Shown here: one piece after another, positions 49,401-60,261 of the stretch | How the letters are laid out: each line of letters starts with the position of its first letter | Position numbering within the stretch: the stretch's first letter is position 1 | Assembly: GCF_040958095.1 (NCBI RefSeq) | Contig: NC_091193.1 | Location: forward strand, 38,717,386-38,781,385 | Origin: Procambarus clarkii | Taxonomy: Eukaryota > Arthropoda > Malacostraca > Decapoda > Cambaridae | DNA length: 64,000 bases | Reading direction: 5' to 3' | Translations under genes and position numbers: made by a program | Notes under the pieces: model-generated | What the model was told of the DNA's origin: nothing | Database searches by the model: none | What the model saw: only the letters and a program-made list of their open reading frames with translations

Positions 49401-49838
49401 GCAGATGAAAAGTCACAATAACGTGGCTGAAAAAGGCTGACCAAACCACACACTAGAAATTGAAGAGACGACGACGTTTCTGTCGTCCGAAAACGACCAT
49501 TATCATTATCGATTGTGATGAGACGATTTGATTGATGAAGATTAAGCCACCCAAAAGGTGGCACGGGCATGAATAGCCCGTAAGTGGTGGCCCTTTTTAA
49601 GCCATTACCAGTATCAAGAGCTGATACTGGAGATCTGTGGAGGTGCGAATGCACCCTGCATGACGGGAGATGTCTCCCTTGTGAATGTGTTTAAGATGAA
49701 GATGAAGCCACCCAAAAGGTGGCACAGGCATGAATAGCTTGTAAGTGGTGGCCCTTTTGAGCCATCATCAGTATCAATAGATGATACTGGAGATCTGTGG
49801 AGGTGCGACTGCACCCTGCGTGACGGAAGATGTCTCCC
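49401..49838 (-). repeat. Second PLE family: terminal region and duplicated block
   Basis: 49401-49500 (GTGGCTGA, CCACACACTAGAAA, GACGACGACGTTTC) recurs at 53655-53740. On the minus strand it contains GAAACG-TCGT-CGTC preceded by a 5-bp stem (GTCGT/ACGAC), an arrangement similar to a hammerhead. Then a block of about 150 bp (GCCACCCAAAAGGTGGCAC to GAGATGTCTCC) occurs twice, at 49540-49680 and 49700-49838. Confidence 0.6.
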
Positions 49839-50430
49839 GGACCAAATGGTGACCAGATGGTCTGCCTGTGTGGATGAGACGAGGAAGGCGCGGGCATTAA
49901 GTAGGCAGGAGAGAGGTGAGGAGATGGAAATCTTAGAGGAAGATAAGAGCAAGGCATAAGGTACGGAAAGTAAGGTGTAATAAAGGGTGTAATAATAAGA
50001 GTAGAAATGGGAACGTAAAGGAAACAAGAAAAAGAAAACAAAAGACAAAAGGAAGGGAAGGCTAATGTTAGGTCACGTTTGTTAGAAAGTTTAGAACATT
50101 TGAGTATGTTCTGTGAAAGGGACGAGTCATCAGCAACAAAGCCAGGACTGTGTAGAGTAGAGGCAGGAAAGATTATTTTAGAGGAAGACCAACCAATAGG
50201 ATGATTAGAATCCCTAACATGACAGAGGAGAATATTGTTTGTGTCTGCAGACTTAACACTTCGTTTTTGTTCCTTATTTCTCTTATTAAGTGTACGACCA
50301 GTTTCACTAAAGTATTGGAGAGGACAAGACGAACAGGAAATAGAGTAGACACCAGCAGCATTAGAAGCAGGAGGAGCAGTGTGAACTAGATTCCTATTAA
50401 AAAAGCGTGTTTGTTTGTCGAAAGGCGAGC
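49691..50430 (-). pseudogene. GIY-YIG endonuclease fragment of a second PLE family
   Basis: A minus-strand frame open from about 50430 to 49691 with no start codon at its head. It reads FDKQTRFFNRNLVHTAPPAS, then AGVYSISCSSCPLQYFSETG, RTLNKRNKEQKRSVKSADTN, CHVRDSNHPIGWSSSKIIFP and SLSQNILKCSKLSNKRDLT. GVYSISC and QYFSETGRTLNKR are the GIY-YIG core: the second motif is YFS rather than YIG, and the arginine in GRTL is retained. The pattern is clearly different from the VYAFKCPLGDC/YIGKT family at 560-2695, so two PLE lineages coexist. A stop near 50431 separates it from an upstream frame (50474-50743) encoding FSHFHITDICKNSDHPF and LINCAYCQAIRNFFHSKP, probably more of the same decayed element. 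The RT core is not seen. Confidence 0.7.
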
Positions 50431-50760
50431 TTTATGTCAAGAGGGACGCAAGGTATTAGTAAGAGTTCTGAGTTCAGATATGAAGGCTGAGCACAGTGCT
50501 AATAGGGTTGGAAGCAGGTTTAGAATGAAAGAAATTTCGTATAGCTTGACAATAAGCACAGTTGATTAAAATTTTTATAAACTTATAAATTTTATCAACA
50601 ATTTTATACAAACATTTTGAATGCAAATGAAGTGCGAAAGGATGATCTGAATTTTTACAAATATCGGTGATATGAAAATGACTGAAAATGAAGTTCTTTG
50701 AATTAAAATTCCAGAATGAGAACGCATCGCAATTGTTGCTCATGAACCAAATATTTAATA

Positions 50761-52382
50761 GTGACTACTCTAATTGAGGCCCAGCAGCCGCCTATTTAGA
50801 TGGTACTTATAATAATGGAGTAGACCATCGTACATATATGGACGTTTAGAAAGTACAAATTGATACTACTGTATTGAATTTGGACAAACCGGAAAGATTT
50901 TGTATTAATGTTGCTACTAAAACCTAACCTAACTATTTGTCGGAAAATCTGACACCATTTAATAATATTACATGCAATTGCAGATAATATTGCTGCGTTG
51001 TATACAGAAGTTAACCCATAGAAAATGTAGTTTTTAGTGGAATTTTCCGTCTATAGAAAACGGGATATCATTGCCACATACTATTATAAATTCACCAGCT
51101 ATTTGTTGGGAATTGTTCTTAAATACATTAGTCTTTGGACTTTTTACATCATAAAAACATCTTATTTTAATTAACTTAATTATTAGTATCAAAATAAAGT
51201 AAATGTGACCCTTCTATCAGTTACTGATGTCTGGACAAAGTAGGCCAGGCGTCAGTGAGGAAGGAGGGGTCAGCCATTGTTGTTAAGACCTGAGAGTCGT
51301 GGGGCAAATTCGGCTCCTATAAATTCTCTTGGACGAAGTGTTATGGAAACCAAAGGTCTTCCATCATCAACACGCTGTCATCAATCACAAGGGAGTGTTT
51401 TTCTGAAACCCATTTATCTAATTATTTTAGGCCATTAATGTTTGGTAGATATTGGGCCAACCGTTGAGAACATAAATGATCGACTCAGAAAAGGTAATTA
51501 AGCCTTGGTCCTTATCTGAATCATTATACAGTGTTTTCTCTGATATACCTGTCATATATTAGGATTCTGGCTTTACAGCTTGCGCCCTTTGACAGGTCAA
51601 GAAGAGGAAGCAAGCTTGGTATATCAGTTACTGGGTGATGGAAGCAGCCTCAAACGAGGATAAATTGGTGTCTACATCCTAGTTATATCTGGTGAACTAA
51701 GCCTGCTGTATAATAAGATAAGGAACCTCCTCAATGTATACTAATATATGTAGTTTAATATTGTAGTTTGATTGACTGCATATATATATAAATTCAATAC
51801 AACTCCCCCCCTAATGTGTATGGATCGATTTGTGAGATTATTGCAGAAATACAGTCCACTTAACATCATACAAATTGCTATCGAAGTATATAAATTAACG
51901 TAAATATAAATTCTATATAAATTCATATAAATTAAAAAAAAATCTCACAGGTCGGTTCCCACACTATTCAAGGCCTAATACATGCTATCTGAGGCCTAAC
52001 ATAGTTCTCATATATTAGGCGTCAGACAGTAAAATACGCTATACTAGGCCTAGGAATATTTAAGGTTGGTTCTTAGCTTAATTTTTTCTAGAATTATTAA
52101 AGTAATTGTACCAAATTATACTATACAATATTCCAATACGTCAGTTTATGTAAGATAGTCCATATAGTTACAAAATCTACAGAAGGGTCTAAAACCGGAG
52201 GATGAGTTGGAATATGTAGTGAGACTTACACGTGACGAGAGCGTTTACCAGCGGTGAGTTATGCAGCACAACAACAGGCACGGGACAACCCGGCCTCTTG
52301 ATCTGACACTACGTACAAAATACAATGTACTATCCTAACCAGAAACGCACCCAAACAACACACCCAACATAACCTATGTTGT
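50761..52382. other. Long AT-rich unique stretch, nothing recognised
   Basis: About 1.6 kb with no supported ORF, tRNA or repeat. Contains only scattered short direct repeats. Confidence 0.4.
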
Positions 52383-52867
<485 letters not shown>

Positions 52868-52869
52868 CT

Positions 52870-52952
52870 TTTTAGACACTCAACCCACCAGGGGACTCGA
52901 ACACTGGCCAACAAGGTGGCAGTTGCACGCTGTATCCACTACACCATATTTC
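52870..52952 (-). repeat. tRNA-like SINE head
   Basis: The minus strand reads ATGGTGTAGTGGATACAGCG (A-box) and CCAGTGTTCGAGTCCCCTGG (B-box with T-stem), at normal tRNA spacing. The body is cut by the (AT)n tract. A degenerate tRNA pseudogene is an alternative. Confidence 0.6.
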
Positions 52953-53252
52953 AAAGCCATAAGAGAGGTAGGAATTCTGGGGTATTCAACGAACCAGAAC
53001 TCCAATCCTTCCCCAGGCAATGAGATAGTGTGGGACCTCTGGTGCTCTTTCATCGAGCCCTGTTATGTGGGAGAACTCAGTGCCAAATGCTTAATGCACA
53101 GACTAGCCTATTAACCACTAGCTGAAGTTTATAACATTTTAGTTATAAACTTTTGTCTAAACATATAAACTTTAGTCTAAAAAGTTATAAACTTCAGGGT
53201 GTGAAGTTTATAACTTTTTGAGGGTGTGTGTGTGGAAGCTAGTGATCTAGAT

Positions 53253-53253
<1 letters not shown>

Positions 53254-53349
<96 letters not shown>
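53254..53349. repeat. (GT)n microsatellite
   Basis: 96 bases of uninterrupted GT, directly abutting the diverged 260-bp unit at 53350. Confidence 0.97.
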
Positions 53350-53351
<2 letters not shown>

Positions 53352-53627
53352 CAACACAAATGCGATCAAGCTTGAATGGTCTCCAATCATATATGCAACT
53401 GAAAACTCCACACTCCAGAAGTGACTGGAAGTAAGACCGCCAGGAGCACAAAGCAACTGGTGTACATTGTACCTTATCCATTCGACTATCAATGACCGTA
53501 CTAAAGACGATGAGAGCCGAGGCAATTTGACCATCGTCCTGACGGCACTTTGATGGTAATCTTGGGCACAGTTATTTCTTCAAATCACCTCACTTTGTGG
53601 GGCCAGGTGAGCAACACAAATGTGAAA
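53350..53627 (-). repeat. Solo diverged copy of the 260-bp satellite unit
   Basis: The reverse complement aligns along its length with the units at 26573-29694: GTTTTCAGTTGCATATATGA, GACCATTCAAGCTTGATCGC, GAGGTGATTTG, GCCCAAGATTACCATC, AATTGCCTCGGCT. It spans slightly more than one unit, with GAGCAACACAAATG at both ends. The B-box region is changed (CTTACTTCCAGTCACTTC). Confidence 0.8.
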
Positions 53628-53654
53628 AAATGCATAGAAATTACAGATATTCTT

Positions 53655-53740
53655 GCAATGACCACAATAACGTGGCTGAAGAATGTTGACCAATCCACAC
53701 ACTAGAAAATGAAGGGGCGACGACGTTTCGGTTGCAATGA
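53655..53740 (-). repeat. Fragment of the second PLE family terminal region
   Basis: Matches 49405-49490: CACAATAACGTGGCTGAA, CCACACACTAGAAA and GACGACGTTTC are shared. Truncated after GTTTCGGTTGCAATGACAG. The neighbouring 53741-54028 holds nothing recognised. Confidence 0.6.
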
Positions 53741-54028
53741 CAGAAAGATAAATTGATGTAGAAAACAGGGCTCTACTTGCAGTCCAACAAAGAAATATAA
53801 ATTATTTAACAAAAAGAAAAATTTGACGAGAAGTTCTTGAAACACTAAATGTCAGAGAAAACGTAAAATATCGTTTAAATTATTGAAAAGTAAGTCACGT
53901 AGAGAAACAATTTGGGTAAAATTACCCAACTCTCGGATTTAATAATAGACTACTAACAGGAGTTGGTTGCAAAACATCGACAAAATTGAATGGTTTTCAC
54001 ATTCTGAGCCACTGAAGATAATTGCCAT

Positions 54029-54545
<517 letters not shown>

Positions 54546-54589
54546 TGGGCAAGTCGTGCAGACTTGCCCAGGAGGCCAAGGTCACGTAC

Positions 54590-54995
54590 GACGGATTCAA
54601 CCCGTTCTCGCACTTGCTTATAATCTATTTTGGCTTATTTAATAAGTGCATATGTGACATACTAATTGATTGTGAATATGTTAGTTTATCTTGAAAAGCT
54701 TCAGAGAAAACACCGACCTCACCTAACCTTCTTAGTATATTAAGATAAGCATCTTATTGCTTCCTTATTACAATTATTACTTAACCTATACCGTTGATAG
54801 GTTAAGTAACAATTGTATATATGAAGCAATAAGATGCTTATCTTAACATACTAAGAAGGTTAGGTGAGGTCGGTGTTTTCCATGAAGCTTTTCATGGTAA
54901 ACTAAAATATTCACAATCAATTAGTATGTCACATATGCACTTATTAAATAAGCCAATATTGACAGAAAGCAAGTTCGAGAACGAATTGGCGGATT
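54590..54995. mobile_element. Foldback MITE, about 400 bp
   Basis: The two halves are long imperfect reverse complements around a centre near 54794 (TTAACCTATACCGTTGATAG then GTTAAG). Outer parts match as CGTTCTCGCACTTGC versus CGTTCTCGAACTTGC, and AATAAGTGCATATGTGACAT pairs across the element. No ORF. Confidence 0.8.
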
Positions 54996-55370
54996 AGGTG
55001 AACACGACACCTTGACATATTGGTTACTCCTCAATGGTCTCCACCTGCTCTGTGGGGCCGGTCTCAATAGCATCCTGAGTTATATTTAATGCAGTGGAAA
55101 GGAGTCACGTTCTTTCTGAATTAAATGGAGAGAGACGGACAGACAGAAAAGAGAGAGACAGACAGAAGAGAGAAGAGAGAGATGGAATGGAGATTAACTC
55201 TTCAATGACCAAGAAGAGCCACGTGCTGATTCTAGCCAGCAAGGAAGCAGAGAGACGCACAGTCCTAAGAAATACTGAACACATTACAGCCTTCAACACC
55301 GGAGAGATGATGGCCAACTTAATGTTATCAATGAATCAAATTGCATAGGTTGGCTACGAGGATCAATACC
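54996..55370. other. Unique sequence, nothing recognised
   Basis: A + frame at 55094-55348 (Glu/Arg-rich, RKERDRQKREERDG) looks low-complexity, with no family resemblance. No other feature. Confidence 0.3.
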
Positions 55371-55492
55371 GATAGACTACTGGTCCCGGTCGGCTACTGG
55401 TCCCGGTAGACTACTGGTCCCTGTAGACTACTGGTCCCGGTAGACTACTGGTCCCGGTAGACTACTGGTCCCGGTAGACTACTGGTCCCGGT
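55371..55492 (+). repeat. 18-bp minisatellite (short)
   Basis: About seven copies of GACTACTGGTCCCGGTA with minor changes. Confidence 0.9.
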
Positions 55493-55574
55493 ATTATGGT
55501 GAAGAACCACAACACAAGGCACTAAGCTAGCATTACCCTCATGTTGAATGTGCCTTTTCCGATACGTCTGCATC

Positions 55575-56337
55575 GGGCTGGGTGATGAGGTCGGGCTGGG
55601 TGATGAGGTCGGGCTGGGTGATGAAGTCGGGCTGGGTGATGAGGTCGGGCTGGGTGATGAGGTCGGGCTGGGTGATGAAGTCGGGCTGGGTGATGAGGTC
55701 GGGCTGGGTGATGAGGTCGGGCTGGGTGATGAAGTCGGGCTGGGTGATGAGGTCGGGCTGGGTGATGAGGTCGGGCTGGGTGATGAAGTCGGGCTGGGTG
55801 ATGAGGTCGGGCTGGGTGATGAGGTCGGGCTGGGTGATGAGGTCGGGCTGGGTGATGAGGTCGGGCTGGGTGATGAGGTCGGGCTGGGTGATGAAGTCGG
55901 GCTGGGTGATGAGGTCGGGCTGGGTGATGAGGTCGGGCTGGGTGATGAAGTCGGGCTGGGTAATGAGGTCGGGCTGGGTGATGAGGTCGGGCTGGGTGAT
56001 GAGGTCGGGCTGGGTGATGAGGATGGGCTGGGTGATGAGGACGGGCTGGGTGATGAGGACGGGCTGGGTGATGAGGACGAGCTAGAAGATGAGGTCGGGC
56101 TGGGTGATGAGGTCGGGCTGGGTGATGAGGACGGGCTGGGTGATGAGGTCGGGCTGGGTGATGAGGTCGGGCTGGGTGATGAGGTCGGGCTGGGTGATGA
56201 GGTCGGGCTGGGTGATGAGGACGGGCTGGGTGATGAGGTCGGACTGGGTGATGAGATCGGACTGGGTGATGAGGTCGGGCTGGGTGATGAGGTCGGGCTG
56301 GGTGATGAGGTCGGGCTGGGTGATGAGGACGGGCTGG
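55575..56337 (+). repeat. 18-bp minisatellite GGGCTGGGTGATGAGGTC, about 42 copies
   Basis: Regular 18-base period; variants GAAGTC and GAGGAC mark a 54-bp trimer at 55590-55800. The period is a multiple of three, so open frames on both strands (GLGDEV on +, SPSPTS on -) are repeat artefacts. The same unit recurs at 62658-62826. Confidence 0.97.
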
Positions 56338-56636
56338 CCCAGCAAACAATTTTAGGTTGCCACAACATATCTGGAAAGTATTTGAAAGTATTGGAAACGT
56401 TTGTTTTATCGTATCAGATACGATATTGTGTGTGGACTTAAATAGGTTTCCAAAACTTATAACCAAGACATATGTATCTAACACTAATTTGAGATGTTGT
56501 GGCAACTTTACAATCCTAACATGAGTCATTCATAATCCATTCATATACCAATATGAATCTCTTATGAAAGGTTTGAGCCAATAATCTGAACCCTTTTCAC
56601 ATCTTTGTGTTTAAAGTTAAATTTCTTGAAATTAAA

Positions 56637-56745
56637 TTATATTTTATATTATATTATTTTTATTATATTTTATATTATATTATTTTTATTATATTTTATA
56701 TTATATTATTTTTATTATATTTTATATTATATTATTATTTTCAAT
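56637..56745. repeat. AT-rich tandem repeat
   Basis: About 3.5 copies of a 31-base TATATTATATTATTTTTATT-type unit. The surrounding 56338-56840 is AT-rich with no gene seen. Confidence 0.85.
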
Positions 56746-56844
56746 TTAAATATTAAAACCAATTTAAGGGTAAAAAAAATCTAATAATTTATATTTCTTT
56801 TATTATTTACTGACAATTATAATTATTTACTAACGGAGAGAGGA

Positions 56845-58497
56845 GAGGCTGTACGGCGGCTGTGGCGGACAGTGGCGGCGGTGGCGGATAGTGGCGGCGG
56901 GCGGACAGTGGCGGCGGAGGGCGGACAGTGGCGGCGGGCGGACAGTAGCGGCGGTGGCGGATAGTGGCGGTGGGCGGACTGTGGCGGCGGTGGCGGATAG
57001 TGGCGGCGGGCGGACAGTGGCGGCGGGCGGACAGTGGCGGCGGGCGGACAGTGGCGGCGGGCGGACAGTGGCGTCGGGCGGACAGTGGCGGCGGTGGCGG
57101 ATAGTGGCGGCGGGCGGACAGTGGCGGCGGGCGGACAGTGGCGGCGGTGGCGGATAGTGGCGGCGGGCGGACAGGGCGGCGGCGGGCGGACAGTGGCGGC
57201 GGGAGGACAGTGGCGGCGGTGGCGGATAGTGGCGGCGGGCGGACAGTGGCGGCGGGCAGACAGTGGCGGCTGTGGCGGATAATGGCGGCGGGCGGACCGT
57301 GGCGGCGGGGGTGGACAGTGGCGGCGGGCGGACAGTGGCGGCGGCGGGCGGACAGTGGCGGCGGCGGGCGGACAGTGGCGGCGGCGGGCGGACAGTGGCG
57401 GCGGCGGGCGGACAGTGGCGGCGACGGGCGGACAGTGGCGGCGGCGGGCGGACAGTGGAGGCGGCGGGCGGACAGTGGAGGCGGCGGGCGGACAGTGGAG
57501 GCGGCGGGCGGACAGTGGAGGCGGCAGGCGGACAGTGGAGGCGGCGGGCGGACAGTGGTGGCGGCGGGCGGACAGTGGTGGCGGGGGGCGGACAGTGGTG
57601 GCGGCGGGCGGACAGTGGTGGCGGCGGGCGGACAGTGGTGGCGGTGGCAGACAGTGCTGGCGGTGGCGAACAGTGGCGGCGGTGGCGGACAGTGGCGGCG
57701 GTGGCGGACAGTGGCGGCGGTGGCGGACACTGGCGGCTGTGTCTGGCGGTGGTGGCGGGCGGTGGCGGGTGGCGGCGTCTGTGATGAGTGGTGGCGGCTG
57801 GCGGTGGTGGGTGGTGGCGGCGGTGGTGGTGGGTGGTGGTGGCGGCGGCGGCTGGTGGTGGTGGGTGGTGGCGGCGGTGGTGGTGGGTGGTGGTGGTGGT
57901 ATTGGGTGGTGGTGGCGGCGGCGGCTGGTGGTGGTGGGTGGTGGCGGCGGTGGTGGTGGGTGGTGGTGGCGGCGGCGGCGGGTGGTGGGTGGCGGCGGCG
58001 GCTGGTGGTGGTGGGTGGTGGCGGCGGGTGGTGGTGGGTGGTGGCGGCGGGTGGTGGGTGGTGGCGGCTGTGGTGGGTGGTGGCGGGCGGTGGCGGGCGG
58101 TGGCGGGCGGTGGCGGGCGGCGGCGGCTGTGGTGGGTGGTGACGATCGGCGGTGGGGGGGGGCTGGTGGCGGCTGGCGGTGGCGGCTTGCGGTGGCGACT
58201 GTGGCAACGGGCGGTGACGGCTGATAGCGGGCGGTGGTGGCGGCTGGTGGCAGGTGGTGGTGGCGGTGGTGGCGGCTGGTGGTGGCGGCTGGTGGTGGTG
58301 GCAGCTGGTGGCGGTGATGGCGGCTGGTGGTGGTTGCAGCTGGTGGCGGTGATGGCGGCTGGTGGTGGTGGTGGTGGCGGCTGGTGGTGGTTGTAGCTGG
58401 TGGCGGTGATGGCGGCTGGTGGTGGTGGTGGTGGTGATGGCGGCTGGTGGCGGGCGGTGGCGGGCGGTGGCGGCTTGTGGCGGCTGGTGGTGGCGAG
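56845..58497 (+). repeat. G-rich GGCGGT/GGCGGACAG minisatellite
   Basis: From 56845 to about 57730, 18-21 base units of the type GTGGCGGCGGGCGGACA; from 57780, GGTGGTGGGTGGTGGCGGC variants. Very strong G/C strand asymmetry. Frames of several hundred codons on both strands (Pro/His/Arg-rich on -, Gly/Trp-rich on +) arise from the composition and are not genes. Confidence 0.95.
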
Positions 58498-58506
58498 TAG
58501 TGGGAA

Positions 58507-58559
58507 ACGACTCATAGACCGTGCGTTTTGCTTTTTCCGGCGCACGGTCTATGAGTCGT
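58507..58559. other. Perfect 19-bp hairpin
   Basis: ACGACTCATAGACCGTGCG (58507-58525) and CGCACGGTCTATGAGTCGT (58541-58559) are exact reverse complements with a 15-base loop. The right arm is the first part of the 49-bp repeat that follows. Confidence 0.9.
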
Positions 58560-58785
58560 GCATTTTTCGATGCCCCAGTGAGCCATTGGCGCACGGTCTA
58601 TGAGTCGTGCATTTTTCGATGCCCCAGTGAGCCATTGGCGCACGGTCTATGAGTCGTGCATTTTTCGATGCCCCAGTGAGCCATTGGCGCACGGTCTATG
58701 AGTCGTGTATTTTTCGATGCCCCAGTGAGCCATTGGCGCACGGTCTATGAGTCGTGTATTTTTCGATGCCCCAGTGACCCATGCA
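58541..58785 (+). repeat. 49-bp tandem repeat, five copies
   Basis: Unit begins CGCACGGTCTATGAGTCGTG and continues CATTTTTCGATGCCCCAGTG. The copies differ at only a few positions. Starts 58541, 58590, 58639, 58688, 58737. Confidence 0.95.
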
Positions 58786-59023
58786 CAGGCATCGTCAATG
58801 GTCAATGACGTCATCAGCTAGCCAGTCTTCATCTTCCCTGAATAAGTCCGTTTTCTGTTATAGTGTATTTATTCCCATTTTCAATATTTATAGTAAAGGG
58901 GGGATTAAAAGGCCGCCTTCTGTCAAGCCTAATGTACAATGACGTCATCCATTATAAGCTCGTTTTTCTCAATAAGGTATTTCCATACTGTTTCCCATTT
59001 TTCTAGGATCATTTCAAAGCTAA
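58786..59023. other. Unique spacer with two CRE palindromes
   Basis: CAATGACGTCATC occurs at 58803-58815 and 58937-58949, followed in both cases by related sequence (TTCCCATTTT), so the spacer is itself an old imperfect duplication. TGACGTCA is the CREB/ATF site; no linked gene is visible. Confidence 0.45.
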
Positions 59024-59957
59024 GGTGGCGGTGGTGGCGGTGGTGTCGGCGGCGGCTGTGGTGGGTGGTGGCGGCGGCGGCGGCGGCGGTGATGGGTGGT
59101 GGTGGTGGCGGCGGCGGTGATGGGTGGTGGCGGCGGTGGTGGTGGGTGGTGGTGGCGGCGGCGGCTGGTGGTGGTGGGTGGTGGTGGTGGGTGGTGGCGG
59201 CGGGTGGCGGTGGTGGGTGGCAGTGGCTGGTGGCGGGTGGCGGCTGGTGGTGGGTGGTGGCGGCGGGTGGTGAGTGGCGGTGGTGGGTGGCGGTGGCTGG
59301 TGGCGGGTGGTGGCGGGTGGCGGGTGGTGGCGGCTGGTGGTGGGTGGTGGCGGGTGGCGGCTGGTGGTGGGTGGCGGGTGGCGGCGGGTGGTGGGTGGTG
59401 GCGGCGGGTGGTGAGTGGCGGTGGTGGGTGGCAGTGGCTGGTGGCGGGTGGCGGCTGGTGGTGGGTGGTGGCGGGTGGCGGCTGGTGGTGGGTGGTGGCG
59501 GGTGGCGGCTGGTGGTGGCGGGTGGCGGCTGGTGGTGGGTGGTGGCGGGTGGCGGCTGGTGGTGGGTGGTGGCGGGTGGCGGCTGGTGGTGGGTGGTGGC
59601 GGCGGGTGGTGAGTGGCGGTGGTGGGTGGCGGTGGCTGGTGGCGGGTGGCGGCTGGTGGTGGGTGGTGGCGGGTGGCGGCTGACGGTGGGTGGTGGCGTG
59701 TGGCGGCTGGTGGTGGGTGGCGGCTGGTGGTGGGTGGCGGCGGGTGGCGGCTGATGGTGGGTGGCCGCGGGTGGCGGCTGGTGGTGGGTGGCGGCGGGTG
59801 GCGGCTGGTGGTGGGTGGTGGCAGGTGGCGGCTGGTGGTGGGTGGTGGCGGGTGGCGGCTGGTGGTGGGTGGCGGCTGGTGGTGGGTGGTGGCGGGTGGC
59901 GGCTGGTGGTGGGCGGCGGGTGGCGGCGGGTGGCGGCTGGTGGCGGCCAGCTGGGAC
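59024..59957 (+). repeat. G-rich GGTGGCGGGTGGCGGCTGG minisatellite
   Basis: Units of 20-30 bases made of GGTGGCGGGTGGCGGCTGGT and GGTGGGT, related to 57780-58497. Long frames on both strands are compositional. Confidence 0.95.
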
Positions 59958-60261
59958 ACACCCTTCACCACTGAAGGTCTGAGCAAAACTAACCATATGT
60001 CTCTCTCACCCACCAGCCCAGTGTTGCCAGCTCGCGCTCTCAAAATGTTTCCTTCAAAGATTGTATATTATCTTTGAACAACAAGTTTGATTATCAAGGA
60101 AATAATGCATATATTATTGTCACATTAATACTGTGCAATATCTTATTACATTCCTGCTAAATAATTATAATTTGAAACAGGACAAAAAATCCCACATATA
60201 TATAAAAACCAACATTAGAGATCACGAGGCCTAGGCCTCGCCTGTGACCACACATCCTGCC
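59958..60261. other. Unique spacer, nothing recognised
   Basis: AT-rich, no ORF or RNA signature. Confidence 0.35.

Noticed and set aside
54546..54620. Exon reading [15 protein letters not shown] after the (CT)n tract
   Set aside because: The (CT)n mimics a polypyrimidine tract, but most of the reading overlaps the terminal repeat of the foldback MITE and a 10-bp hairpin. No donor follows.
55094..55348. 84-codon Glu/Arg-rich frame as a small gene
   Set aside because: Low-complexity GAGA-type sequence, an equally open antisense frame and no recognisable relatives.
55445..56529. SPSPTS, ARPHHP and GLGDEV repeat proteins
   Set aside because: All are alternative readings of one 18-bp repeat on the two strands.
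56807..58594. Proline/histidine-rich frames up to 595 codons
   Set aside because: GGCGGT composition suppresses stops in most frames; overlapping frames on both strands are equally open.
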